A stretch of DNA of 22,950 nt from JALYQB01 sp035640155 (GCA_035640155.1 DASQWR010000068.1:1-22950); one strand, 5' to 3'; positions 8,627 to 15,222 are shown, numbered from the stretch's first letter. Numbers and translations are program-made. The notes: generated from the sequence alone by a model not told the origin.

Positions 8627-9646
8627 ATGAGTCGGTCAACGCACGACCGGGTTGCCGGGATTGAGCTCGCCGACCCTGAGCTGCGCACTGCGCTGGAGCG
8701 CGGCCTGGTGCGAGTCGAGGAGCTGCTGCATCGGGAGGTGCAGAGCGAGTTCCACTTCCTGACCGAGACCTCGCTGCACCTCGTCGACGCCGGCGGCAAG
8801 CGGTTCCGGCCCATGTTCACCCTCCTCGCGGGCCAGTTCGGACCCGTCCGTGAGCCGCACAGCTCCGCTGACGTGGTGCGCGCGGCCGCGGTGGTGGAGC
8901 TGGTGCACCTCGCCACCCTCTACCACGACGATGTGATGGACGAGGCGACCATGCGCCGGGGAGCGGTGAGCGCCAACGCGCGGTGGGACAACACGGTCGC
9001 GATCCTCACCGGGGACTTCCTGTTCGCGCACGCCTCCCGGATCGTCGCCGACCTCGGGCCCGAGGCGGTGCGGATCATCGCCACCACGTTCGCCGAGCTG
9101 GTGACCGGCCAGATGCGGGAGACGCTGGGAGCTGCCGAGGGCGCGGACCCGGTGGAGCACTACCTGGAGGTGGTGGCCGAGAAGACCGGCTCGCTGATCG
9201 CCACCGCGGGCCGCTACGGAGCGATGTTCTCCGGCGCGCCCGAGGAGCGGGTCTCAGCGCTGCGCCGGTTCGGCGACGTCATCGGCACCGCGTTCCAGAT
9301 CTCCGACGACATCATCGACATCGCCTCGCCGGCGGCGGAGTCCGGCAAGATCCCCGGCACCGATCTGCGGGAGGGCGTGCGCACCCTGCCGGTGCTCTAC
9401 GCGCTGCGCGAGCAGGGCCCGGTCAGCGACCGGCTGCGCGAGCTGCTCGCTGAGCCGCTCGGTGACGACGCGCTGGTGGCGGAGGCGCTGGAGCTGCTCC
9501 GCGGTTCCGGTGCCCTGAAGCAGGCGATGAGCACGCTGCACTCCTACGCCGACCGGGCCCGCGCCGAGCTGGCGGTGCTTCCGGAGTGCGCCGCCCGCGA
9601 CGCGCTCGCCTCGCTCGCCGACTACCTGGTGGCCCGCACCGGCTGA
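8627..9646 (+). CDS. Long-chain polyprenyl diphosphate synthase (probable menaquinone side chain)
   Basis: A 339-residue all-trans isoprenyl diphosphate synthase that condenses isopentenyl diphosphate onto an allylic primer. The first Asp-rich motif is DDVMD at 101-105 followed by RR at 110-111, and the second is DDIID at 227-231; GGKRFRP (56-62) binds isopentenyl diphosphate, and GTDLREG (244-250) is typical of the long-chain (IspB/GrcC-like) group. Position -5 before the first motif is L96, not a bulky aromatic, which fits long products, but the exact chain length cannot be read. The ATG at 8627 is chosen over the out-of-frame ATG at 8619; GGAGGTGGAG at 8609-8618 is the ribosome site. It lies 29 nt after nuoN, so it is probably in the nuo transcript. 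Confidence 0.9.
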   Translation: MSRSTHDRVAGIELADPELRTALERGLVRVEELLHREVQSEFHFLTETSLHLVDAGGKRFRPMFTLLAGQFGPVREPHSSADVVRAAAVVELVHLATLYHDDVMDEATMRRGAVSANARWDNTVAILTGDFLFAHASRIVADLGPEAVRIIATTFAELVTGQMRETLGAAEGADPVEHYLEVVAEKTGSLIATAGRYGAMFSGAPEERVSALRRFGDVIGTAFQISDDIIDIASPAAESGKIPGTDLREGVRTLPVLYALREQGPVSDRLRELLAEPLGDDALVAEALELLRGSGALKQAMSTLHSYADRARAELAVLPECAARDALASLADYLVARTG

Positions 9647-9674
9647 GCCCGGTGCCTCGCCGACCCGGGCCGGG

Positions 9675-9812
9675 TCTCCTGCCCTGAACGGCCGCGACGG
9701 CCTCGGCAAAGGCAGGGGAACCCAGCGAGGCGAGCTGCGGGCCGATCTCCCGTTCGACGGCGGCAGCGTGCTGCGTCATCCCGGCCGTGTCACGCATGGT
9801 GCGCTTGGTGGG
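9675..9812 (-). pseudogene. Remnant of an enoyl-CoA hydratase/isomerase C-terminus
   Basis: The minus frame read from 9812 downwards gives TKRTMRDTAGM and then REIGPQLASLGSPAFAEAV followed by AAVQGRR. This is the usual end of crotonase-family proteins, where a TK(R/A)xMR helix is followed by an E-x-QxxxxxSPxFxEGVxAFxEKR helix. No crotonase fold precedes it: upstream on this strand is the ZIP gene end. The frame has no stop at the expected place and runs on into the prenyl synthase antisense strand. I read it as the decayed tail of a lost gene. The match rests on family memory, not on an alignment. Confidence 0.5.
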
Positions 9813-9906
9813 CCAGCTGCCCGGTCGACGACAGGGCTGGCCGCCTCCTGCAGCTCGGCCGCGACGGCGGGGCCGCTGAGCATCATCCGGACAGACAAGA
9901 TCGGGC

Positions 9907-10599
9907 TCACGCGCTGAGGACGAACGCGGTGAAGAACCCGGCCGCGCTGGCCAGCGCGACCAGTGGGCAGCCGCTGCGGAACGCTTCCGGCGCCAGGGTG
10001 TCGATCACCGATGCCAACACCGCACCCCCGGCGAACGCCAGGGGCAGGGCCAGCTGCTGCGGCGAGGCGCCACTGAACGTAAGCCGGCCGAGCACCACCG
10101 CGACCGCCAGCAGTACCGTCGCTCCCGCCCACAGACCGACCACCCCGAGGCGGGAGTGTCCGGCCTCGCGCATGCTCGCCGCCCCAGCCAGCGCCTCGGG
10201 GAAGTTGCTCGCGAACACGGCGACCAGGAGTGCGACACTCCCCGCGGTGGTCAAGGACACCCCCAGCGCGGTGTTCTCCGGAACGCCGTCGAGGGTCACC
10301 CCGGCTAGCAACGCCAACCCGGTCGGGTTGCTGCCCGTCACCCGATCCAGCACGGTGTCGATGACCACGAACACCACTGCCCCCGCCAGGAATCCGAGCC
10401 CGGCGCGCAGCGCGCCGCCGCTGCGGTAGCTCTCCTCGACGAGCTCGAACGCCACCGCCGAGATGAGCGCGCCAGCGGCGAAGCCGAGAGCGGTGGCGAG
10501 CAACCACCGCGGCGGGCGCCACAGCACCCCGACCGCCCCCCCGACCACCAGCGGCAGCGAGGCGCCGGCGGCGAATCCCGCGATCTTCAGCACGTCCAT
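9907..10599 (-). CDS. ZIP-family-like divalent metal transporter
   Basis: A 230-residue protein with about seven or eight hydrophobic helices, the size of short bacterial ZIP proteins. The paired signature helices are present as GVTLDGVPENTALGVSL and AVFASNFPEALAGAASM, in the positions of the HNxPEG-type and HExPE-type metal-site helices. In both, the metal-binding His is replaced (Asp and Ser), a pattern I recall from a subgroup of bacterial ZIP-like proteins; the substrate cannot be inferred. The start ATG 10599 (MDVLKIAGFAAG) gives a clean first helix. A GTG four codons upstream is also possible, and neither has a strong ribosome site; the open frame to 10953 would overlap the divergent oxygenase gene. 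Confidence 0.8.
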   Translation of the reverse strand: MDVLKIAGFAAGASLPLVVGGAVGVLWRPPRWLLATALGFAAGALISAVAFELVEESYRSGGALRAGLGFLAGAVVFVVIDTVLDRVTGSNPTGLALLAGVTLDGVPENTALGVSLTTAGSVALLVAVFASNFPEALAGAASMREAGHSRLGVVGLWAGATVLLAVAVVLGRLTFSGASPQQLALPLAFAGGAVLASVIDTLAPEAFRSGCPLVALASAAGFFTAFVLSA

Positions 10600-10632
10600 C
10601 TGCTGGCTCACCGAGGCTATCCGGCGTCCGAT

Positions 10633-10650
10633 CCCGCTCCGGGGAGCGGG
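10633..10650. repeat. Perfect 8-bp inverted repeat in the divergent intergenic region
   Basis: CCCGCTCC at 10633-10640 and GGAGCGGG at 10643-10650 form an 8-bp GC stem with a 2-nt centre. It lies 33 bp upstream of the ZIP start and 121 bp upstream of the oxygenase start, inside the 172-bp divergent spacer. It could be an operator, or a leader hairpin of the ZIP mRNA. I could not match the flanking sequence to a known riboswitch. Confidence 0.4.
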
Positions 10651-10771
10651 GTTCCCGTGACTGAGCTTCTCACCCGCGTCCTCACGACCCTCCGGCACGT
10701 CGCATCGACCAGCAAGGCGAGGATGGTATCCGGTTCTCCGCAGCAACAGACGTCCGACAGGGAGGATCTCG

Positions 10772-11494
10772 ATGAGCACCGCACCGGCCGGCGTCGCGCT
10801 GCCCGCCCTCGACCAGCTTGACTGGCCCATGCTGGAGGCCACGCTCGACGAGTCCGGCTTCGCGATGACCCCGCCGCTGCTCACCCCGGAGCAGTGCACC
10901 CAGGTCAGGGACATGTTCGACGACGACGAGCGGTTCCGCAGCACCGTCGTCATGGCCCGACACGCCTACGGAGAGGGCAGCTATCGGTACTTCCGCGAGC
11001 CACTCCCGCCGCTGGTGCAGGGTCTGCGGGCCGCGCTGTACCCGCCGACCGCGCGGATCGCGAACCGCTGGGCCGACCGGCTCGGTGAGCGGCGCTACCC
11101 CGGAGACCTCGACGGCCTGCTCGCCGAGTGCGCGGGCCTCGGCCAGCACAAGCCCACACCGCTGGTGCTGCGCTACGGCCCGGGCGGCTACAACTGCCTG
11201 CACCAGGACGTCTACGGCGACCTCACGTTCCCGCTGCAACTGCTGATCATGCTGAGCACCCCGGACGCAGACTTCACCGGCGGGGAGAGCGTGTTCGTCG
11301 AGCAGCGGCCGCGGCAGCAGTCCCGGCCGATGGTCGCCCGCCCCGGGCTCGGCCAGGCGGTGGTCTTCGCGGTCCGGCACCGCCCCAGGCTCGGGACGCG
11401 CGGCTACCACCGCGTGCAGCTGCGCCACGGCGTCAGCGCCGTCCACACCGGCGACCGGCACGTGCTGGGCATCATCTTCCACAACGCGAGGTAA
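10772..11494 (+). CDS. 2-oxoglutarate/Fe(II)-dependent oxygenase family protein
   Basis: A 240-residue cupin-fold dioxygenase of the 2OG-Fe(II) type, expected to use Fe(II), O2 and 2-oxoglutarate. The HxD metal motif is H144-Q-D146 (NCLHQDVYGD), the distal His is probably H219 (LRHGVS), and R229 sits ten residues later, the usual place for the 2-oxoglutarate carboxylate anchor. DFTGGE (167-172) and EQRPR (177-181) fit the family core. The ATG at 10772 follows GGGAGGAT at 10759-10766. It is four bases upstream of the next gene and so probably in one operon with it. The substrate is unknown. Confidence 0.85.
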   Translation: MSTAPAGVALPALDQLDWPMLEATLDESGFAMTPPLLTPEQCTQVRDMFDDDERFRSTVVMARHAYGEGSYRYFREPLPPLVQGLRAALYPPTARIANRWADRLGERRYPGDLDGLLAECAGLGQHKPTPLVLRYGPGGYNCLHQDVYGDLTFPLQLLIMLSTPDADFTGGESVFVEQRPRQQSRPMVARPGLGQAVVFAVRHRPRLGTRGYHRVQLRHGVSAVHTGDRHVLGIIFHNAR

Positions 11495-11498
11495 CGCG

Positions 11499-12251
11499 AT
11501 GGGACGCGTTCTCGTCACCGGTGGCACCGGGACCCTCGGCCGCGCGGTCGTCGCCCGGCTGCGCAACGGCGGGCACGAGGTGCGGGTGGCGAGCAGGCGA
11601 CCCGGCGCGGCCAGCGTGGTGGCGGATCTCAGCAGCGGGGCCGGGGTCGACGGCGCGGTCGCGGGGGCCGATGCGATCGTGCACTGCGCGACGACGCGCG
11701 GCGCCGCCGACGTCGAGATCACCCGGACGCTCGTGGACGCCGCGCGGCGTGCCGGCACCCCGCACCTGGTGTTCATCTCCATCGTGGGGGTGGATCGGAT
11801 CCCGCTGGGCTACTACCGCGTGAAGCTGTCCGCGGAGCGGGTGGTCGAGGAGTCCGGGCTGGGCTGGACGGTCCTGCGGGCCACGCAGTTCCACGACCTC
11901 GTCGCCTGGCTGTGGCGGCTGCAGCGGCGCTCACCGGTGACCGTGTCTCCCGCCTCGACCAGCATCCAGCCCGTCGACGTCCGCGACGTCGCCGCGCGGC
12001 TCGTCGAGCTCGCCACCGGCCCTCCCGCCGGGCGGGTCCCCGACCTCGGGGGACCGGAGGTCCGCGCCGCCGCTGACCTGGCCCGGTCCTACCTGCGAGC
12101 GACCGGGCGCCGCCGCGCGGTGCTGCCCGTCCGGTTCCCGGGCGCCGTCGCGGCGGCCTACCGGCGGGGCCACCACCTGACGGTGCCGCGGCGGGGCACC
12201 ACGTTCGAGGAGTACCTCGCCGAGCGCGGCGCCACCGAGAGGCACTGGTAA
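11499..12251 (+). CDS. NmrA-like/atypical SDR NAD(P)-binding protein
   Basis: A 250-residue Rossmann-fold protein. The N-terminus has the TGGTGTLG dinucleotide loop (G8, G11, G14), and R33-R34 after the second strand favour NADP. ISIVGVD (93-99) and Y105xxxK109 occupy the usual active-site positions, so an atypical SDR of the NAD(P)H-binding (COG0702) group is likely. The C-terminal half (VLRATQFHDL, then IQPVDVRDVA) is typical of that group. The ATG at 11499 has GAGG at 11488-11491. It ends 1 bp before the vapC stop on the other strand, so the two transcripts converge with almost no spacer. Confidence 0.86.
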   Translation: MGRVLVTGGTGTLGRAVVARLRNGGHEVRVASRRPGAASVVADLSSGAGVDGAVAGADAIVHCATTRGAADVEITRTLVDAARRAGTPHLVFISIVGVDRIPLGYYRVKLSAERVVEESGLGWTVLRATQFHDLVAWLWRLQRRSPVTVSPASTSIQPVDVRDVAARLVELATGPPAGRVPDLGGPEVRAAADLARSYLRATGRRRAVLPVRFPGAVAAAYRRGHHLTVPRRGTTFEEYLAERGATERHW

Positions 12252-12252
12252 G

Positions 12253-12657
12253 TCAAGCGCCGAGCACTGCCCACCCCATCGACCGGGCCGCTTGAGCCTG
12301 ACGCAGGTCCGCGCTCACGAGCGTGATGCCGACCGGACCGGCACGCTGGACGGAGGCCAGGTGCAGTGCGTCCAGGCTCCGCGCTCCGGTCAGGTCGGCG
12401 AGCCGACCGGCCTCCTCTGCCAGCACGGCATCGACCTCGACGACCGCGAGACGCGCCCAGTCGACCCGAAACGCGGCCCGGGCAGTCGAGGCGTCGGCCG
12501 ACGACAACCCCCTGCCGAGGTTGCGCCATATCTCGATCCACGTGATCCGGCAGGTCAACGATGCTTCCTCACTCTCGAGGAGAGCGTTGTAGTGCTGGCT
12601 GTCCGGCTCGTCGATGTACCGTTTGAGCAGTGCGCTCGAGTCGAGGTAGAGGCTCAC
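12253..12657 (-). CDS. vapC: PIN-domain toxin, VapC family
   Basis: A 134-residue PIN-domain ribonuclease. The four acidic residues are D6 (LYLDSSALLKRY), E42 (TWIEIWR), D96 (SLDALHLA) and D117 (LVSADLRQ), so the Mg2+ site looks complete and the toxin is probably active. The GTG start at 12657 overlaps the antitoxin TGA as GTGA, the usual coupling in vapBC pairs. An open frame upstream to 12762 lies inside the antitoxin and is rejected. The RNA target cannot be inferred. Confidence 0.9.
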   Translation of the reverse strand: MSLYLDSSALLKRYIDEPDSQHYNALLESEEASLTCRITWIEIWRNLGRGLSSADASTARAAFRVDWARLAVVEVDAVLAEEAGRLADLTGARSLDALHLASVQRAGPVGITLVSADLRQAQAARSMGWAVLGA

Positions 12658-12920
12658 TCCTCCGCCCGGTCCTCGTCGATCATGTCTTGAATCGAGGTCG
12701 AGGCGTGGACGCGCGCCGGCGGTGGTGAGATCGGTCCCGGCGAGGGCGGGGCTGTGATCCATCCCTCCGCGATGCCTCTCGCGACGTGGTCACCGCCCGG
12801 TAGGGGGCCCAGTACCGCCTTGGGCCGGCCCCGTTCGGTCACGGTGAGATGCTCGCCCTGTGCGGCGCGCTCCAGATACTCCGACAGCCGTTCCTTCAAC
12901 TCGCGCACCCCGACGTCCAT
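12654..12920 (-). CDS. vapB: Phd/YefM-type antitoxin, VapB partner
   Basis: An 88-residue antitoxin. Residues 1-40 have the Phd/YefM DNA-binding fold pattern (VGVRELKERLSEYLERA, then TERGRPKAVLGPL). The rest is a Pro-rich linker and an acidic C-terminus (SIQDMIDEDRAEE) expected to wrap around the PIN toxin. The ATG at 12920 keeps the full family N-terminus but has no Shine-Dalgarno sequence; a -10 hexamer sits at the right distance for a leaderless message. It overlaps vapC by 4 nt. Confidence 0.88.
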   Translation of the reverse strand: MDVGVRELKERLSEYLERAAQGEHLTVTERGRPKAVLGPLPGGDHVARGIAEGWITAPPSPGPISPPPARVHASTSIQDMIDEDRAEE

Positions 12921-12956
12921 GTGACCACATTACCCTAGCAGGTGGCCACACAGTAA
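12921..12956 (-). promoter_or_regulatory. Leaderless vapBC promoter with two operator-like repeats
   Basis: Reading the minus strand, TAATGT at 12932-12927 occupies -12 to -7 relative to the vapB ATG, matching the actinobacterial TANNNT box of leaderless genes. A weak -35, TTACTG at 12956-12951, is 18 bp upstream. On the plus strand GTGACCACA (12921-12929) and GTGGCCACA (12942-12950) are direct copies exactly 21 bp apart, two helical turns. Each core is near-palindromic (GTGGCCAC perfectly so). One copy overlaps the -10 and the start site and the other lies in the spacer, as expected for autorepression by the antitoxin. The operator role is inference. Confidence 0.55.
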
Positions 12957-12963
12957 TGGACGG

Positions 12964-13359
12964 TCACGCGCCGCGGTAGGTGCCGAAGCTCCAGAGGTTG
13001 CCCTCCGGATCGAGGACCGTGAAGCCGCGCGAGCCGTAGTCCTCGTCCCGCATCGGCCGGACGACCTGGGCGCCGGCCGCGGTGGCGCGGGCGAACACCT
13101 CGTCGGGGTGATCGGTGACGACGTACAGCGAGTTCGTCCCTGGGCGGTTGTGGTCGGCGAACTCGCCGCGGCGGTCGTCGCTGCCGATCATGACGGTGCC
13201 GCCCTCAGGCCAGCGGACCTCGGCGTGCATGATCTCGCCTTCCTGCTCGCCGGGCACGACGATCGTCTCGACGAAGCCGAACGCCTCGACGAGGAAGCGG
13301 ATGGTGGCTCGGGCGTCGGTGCAGAGCAGGCCCGGCCAGACACTCGGTGCGTTGGTCAT
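12964..13359 (-). CDS. VOC (glyoxalase/bleomycin-resistance-like) family protein
   Basis: A 131-residue protein with two beta-alpha-beta-beta-beta modules. The C-terminal signature DEDYGSRGFTVLDPEGNLW (105-123) and a final SFGTY are typical of PhnB-like VOC proteins; candidate metal residues are H45 and E119. No substrate can be named. The ATG at 13359 is five bases after the AraC stop, so the two genes are probably one operon, with the regulator first. No clear ribosome site precedes it, which fits coupled translation. Confidence 0.87.
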   Translation of the reverse strand: MTNAPSVWPGLLCTDARATIRFLVEAFGFVETIVVPGEQEGEIMHAEVRWPEGGTVMIGSDDRRGEFADHNRPGTNSLYVVTDHPDEVFARATAAGAQVVRPMRDEDYGSRGFTVLDPEGNLWSFGTYRGA

Positions 13360-13364
13360 GCGGA

Positions 13365-14207
13365 TCAGGATGCGAGATCGAGAGGGTCGGTGTCTTGCAC
13401 GGATGGGAGCTCCTCGGCGAACCACGTCCTCGGGGAGCAGCCGGCCAGGTCGCGCCACTCGCGGGTGAAGTGCGCCTGGTCGTAGTAACCGCACCGGGCA
13501 GCGACCTCCGCGAGGGGCGGCCGGTCCGGCGGCCGGAGCAGCTCGCGGGCAACCTCGAAGCGCATCACCCGCGCCGCCACCTTGGGGGTCAGGCCGTACT
13601 CGCGGCGGAACCGCTCCCCGAGGTGCCGGCGGCTCCAGCCGACCTCCTCTGCCAGGGCTCCGATCCCGATGGCGCCGTGGCTGGCGTGGAGGCGCTCCCA
13701 CGCCCACCCGACCTCGGGGTCGGGCTCGCCGCGGTCCCGCGCGACGCGGGCGAGCACGGCGTCGAGCGCCAGGAACCGGCCGGTCCAGGTGTACGCCGAG
13801 CGCACCCGGTCGGCCAGCTCCCCGGCGGCGGTTCCGAGGAGCGTGGCGAGGTCGACGACGGCGGTGGCGAGCTCGCTCGCCGGCATCCCGAGCAGGGTGC
13901 GCGCGCCAAGCGGGGTCAGCGCGGCCTGGATGCCGTGCTGGTTGCCGTCGTGGCGGATGAGCGCCGGAGCGGAGTGCAGCCCGCCGACCATCGCGCCGAA
14001 CGACGCCGGCGCCTGCCGCGGGTCGGGCATCGTGGCCAGGTCCACTGTGCCATTAACGGTGATGATGAACGTGAGGTGCCGCGACGGCAGCCCGCGGTGC
14101 ACGCCCGGCGCCGCACCCTCGATCCGGTAGCCGGTGTAGCCGGTGACCAGGGCGCGCAACCCGGGGCACGATTGGGCGGCGACGCTCTCCACCAGCGGCT
14201 CGCTCAT
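13365..14207 (-). CDS. AraC-family transcriptional regulator
   Basis: A 280-residue regulator with an N-terminal sensing region (about 1-160, with YTGYRIEGAAPGVHRGLPS) and a C-terminal AraC double helix-turn-helix. The first HTH is at 180-205 (IGALAEEVGWSRRHLGERFR) and the second at 232-260 (EVAARCGYYDQAHFTREWRD). Effector and targets are unknown, but the adjacent VOC gene is the natural candidate target. The ATG at 14207 starts MSEPLVES; the open frame continues to 14447 but that stretch looks like gene debris. The start has no Shine-Dalgarno sequence but has a -10 box at leaderless spacing. Confidence 0.9.
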   Translation of the reverse strand: MSEPLVESVAAQSCPGLRALVTGYTGYRIEGAAPGVHRGLPSRHLTFIITVNGTVDLATMPDPRQAPASFGAMVGGLHSAPALIRHDGNQHGIQAALTPLGARTLLGMPASELATAVVDLATLLGTAAGELADRVRSAYTWTGRFLALDAVLARVARDRGEPDPEVGWAWERLHASHGAIGIGALAEEVGWSRRHLGERFRREYGLTPKVAARVMRFEVARELLRPPDRPPLAEVAARCGYYDQAHFTREWRDLAGCSPRTWFAEELPSVQDTDPLDLAS

Positions 14208-14213
14208 CTGTCC

Positions 14214-14219
14214 AGGGTA
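14214..14219 (-). promoter_or_regulatory. Putative -10 box for a leaderless AraC-family mRNA
   Basis: TACCCT on the minus strand lies at -12 to -7 from the A of the start codon (14207), a perfect TANNNT match at the distance seen for leaderless actinobacterial transcripts. No good -35 is visible. The absence of any purine-rich ribosome site supports the reading and the choice of this start. Confidence 0.45.
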
Positions 14220-14235
14220 GGCCCGAGGACCGACG

Positions 14236-14349
14236 TCAGGTCCCTTCGCTGAGGGTGGCCTGCCACCAAGCCGCGCGAGGGTCGGCGTGGGGGGCGACGA
14301 AGCTGGCACGGTCGCGCACAGTACCGAGCAGGTCGCGAACCTCCGCGCC
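14236..14349 (-). pseudogene. Possible fragment of an unidentified protein C-terminus
   Basis: Within the 379-bp gap 14208-14586 one minus frame ends with RDLLGTVRDRASFVAPHADP and then RAAWWQATLSEGT before a TGA at 14238-14236. It looks protein-like (two adjacent Trp, balanced composition) but has no convincing start. Upstream the sense shifts to another frame that carries the XRE-like tail. I do not recognise the family. It may be debris or chance. Confidence 0.25.
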
Positions 14350-14447
14350 CTCAAACGCCGCCTCAGCCGGGTCGTTTTCGGCATCCTCCAACCCACCCCC
14401 ACCAACAGCGCCGGAAGCCTGCCAACCGCAGCTTGACATAGGAGCAA

Positions 14448-14561
14448 CGCGGGTGCATAGCGGTCGGCGGTGTCCAGGTGCCGGATCGCCTCGCTGTCGC
14501 GCCCGTCGTGCTCGCCAACCCTCCCTGCGAGCTCTGCGGCCTCGCCCAGGAGGCGCGAGCG
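14448..14561 (-). pseudogene. Remnant of an XRE-family regulator C-terminal region
   Basis: Reading minus from 14561, the frame after an in-frame TGA (14564-14562) gives LLGEAAELAGRVGEHDGRD and then SEAIRHLDTADRYAP. This matches my memory of the conserved C-terminal TPR-like part of actinobacterial XRE regulators of the kind that end with a HLDxADRxAPxRxRxDP region. The similarity stops abruptly at about 14448, and there is no HTH upstream, where the nitrobindin-like gene ends at 14587. It is too short to be a gene. Confidence 0.4.
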
Positions 14562-14586
14562 TCACCGCCGCGCTGCTCGGCGTGGA

Positions 14587-15222
14587 TCAGCCGGCGATGC
14601 GCTGCAGCTGCGCCGCGAGGTGGTGCTGCTTGGGCAGCCGGCGCAGTGCCCGCTCCTCGACGTAGGCCAACGAGCCATCCTCCAGCATGGCGTAGACCCG
14701 GGTGGCCTCGGTGGTCTCCCTGGCGGTGTCGCTGCGGACTACGGCATCAGTGCTGAGCTCCCACGAGTCCTCGCTGCTGCGGCCGCCGTAGTAGATCTCG
14801 CAGATGCCGAAGGCGTGCGCGAGGACCATCTCGACGGTCTCCTCCGGGTCCACTCGCCACCACCCAACCTCGCGGGCCGCCGGGCCCAGCACCTGGCCGG
14901 ACTCGTTGAGCAACCATGCCCGCGCCTCGTAGGCCAGGAACTGCCGTCCGTCGTGGGAGAAGCTGATCTGCTGGCCGTACTGGAACTGTCCGAGCAGCGA
15001 CGGGTACTCGGCCTCCCCCCTGCCTCGCCACACACCCAGCAGCGGCGCCAGCGGCAGGCACTGCGGGTGCAGCTCGACGCCGTCCTGCAGGGTGGCCGGG
15101 TCGATCGGCATGTCGTCGAACTGCGGCAGGTTGCGGTGGGTGGCGCGCTCGGCGGCGGCCTGCAGGTCACCGCCCGCGGAGTCAGGCTGGGACATGGCAT
15201 CGGGCTGGGACATCTCGCTCAT
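14587..15222 (-). CDS. Nitrobindin-like / FABP-like (UPF0678) heme-binding beta-barrel protein
   Basis: A 211-residue protein of the THAP4/nitrobindin family. The lipocalin-type signature GVWRGRG is at 63-69, followed by EAEYP and a run of beta strands (QQISFSHDGRQFLAYEARAW). The C-terminal H200-H201 (KQHHLAAQLQRI) lies where nitrobindins have the proximal heme His, so ferric heme binding and chemistry with NO or peroxynitrite are plausible; this is family knowledge. The first 20 residues repeat MSQPDA/MSQPDS and are probably disordered, which leaves three possible ATG starts (15222, 15213 and 15195). GAGG at 15227-15230 favours the first two. Confidence 0.85.
   Translation of the reverse strand: MSEMSQPDAMSQPDSAGGDLQAAAERATHRNLPQFDDMPIDPATLQDGVELHPQCLPLAPLLGVWRGRGEAEYPSLLGQFQYGQQISFSHDGRQFLAYEARAWLLNESGQVLGPAAREVGWWRVDPEETVEMVLAHAFGICEIYYGGRSSEDSWELSTDAVVRSDTARETTEATRVYAMLEDGSLAYVEERALRRLPKQHHLAAQLQRIAG

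Noticed and set aside
9662..9676. GACCC/GGGTC hairpin after the prenyl synthase as a terminator
   Set aside because: The stem is only 5 bp with a 5-nt loop and no T tract, and it overlaps the crotonase remnant; such stems are expected by chance at this GC content.
10600..10771. A metal riboswitch ahead of the ZIP gene
   Set aside because: I compared the leader by eye with what I remember of yybP-ykoY, NiCo, M-box and cobalamin motifs and found no match, only a plain hairpin.
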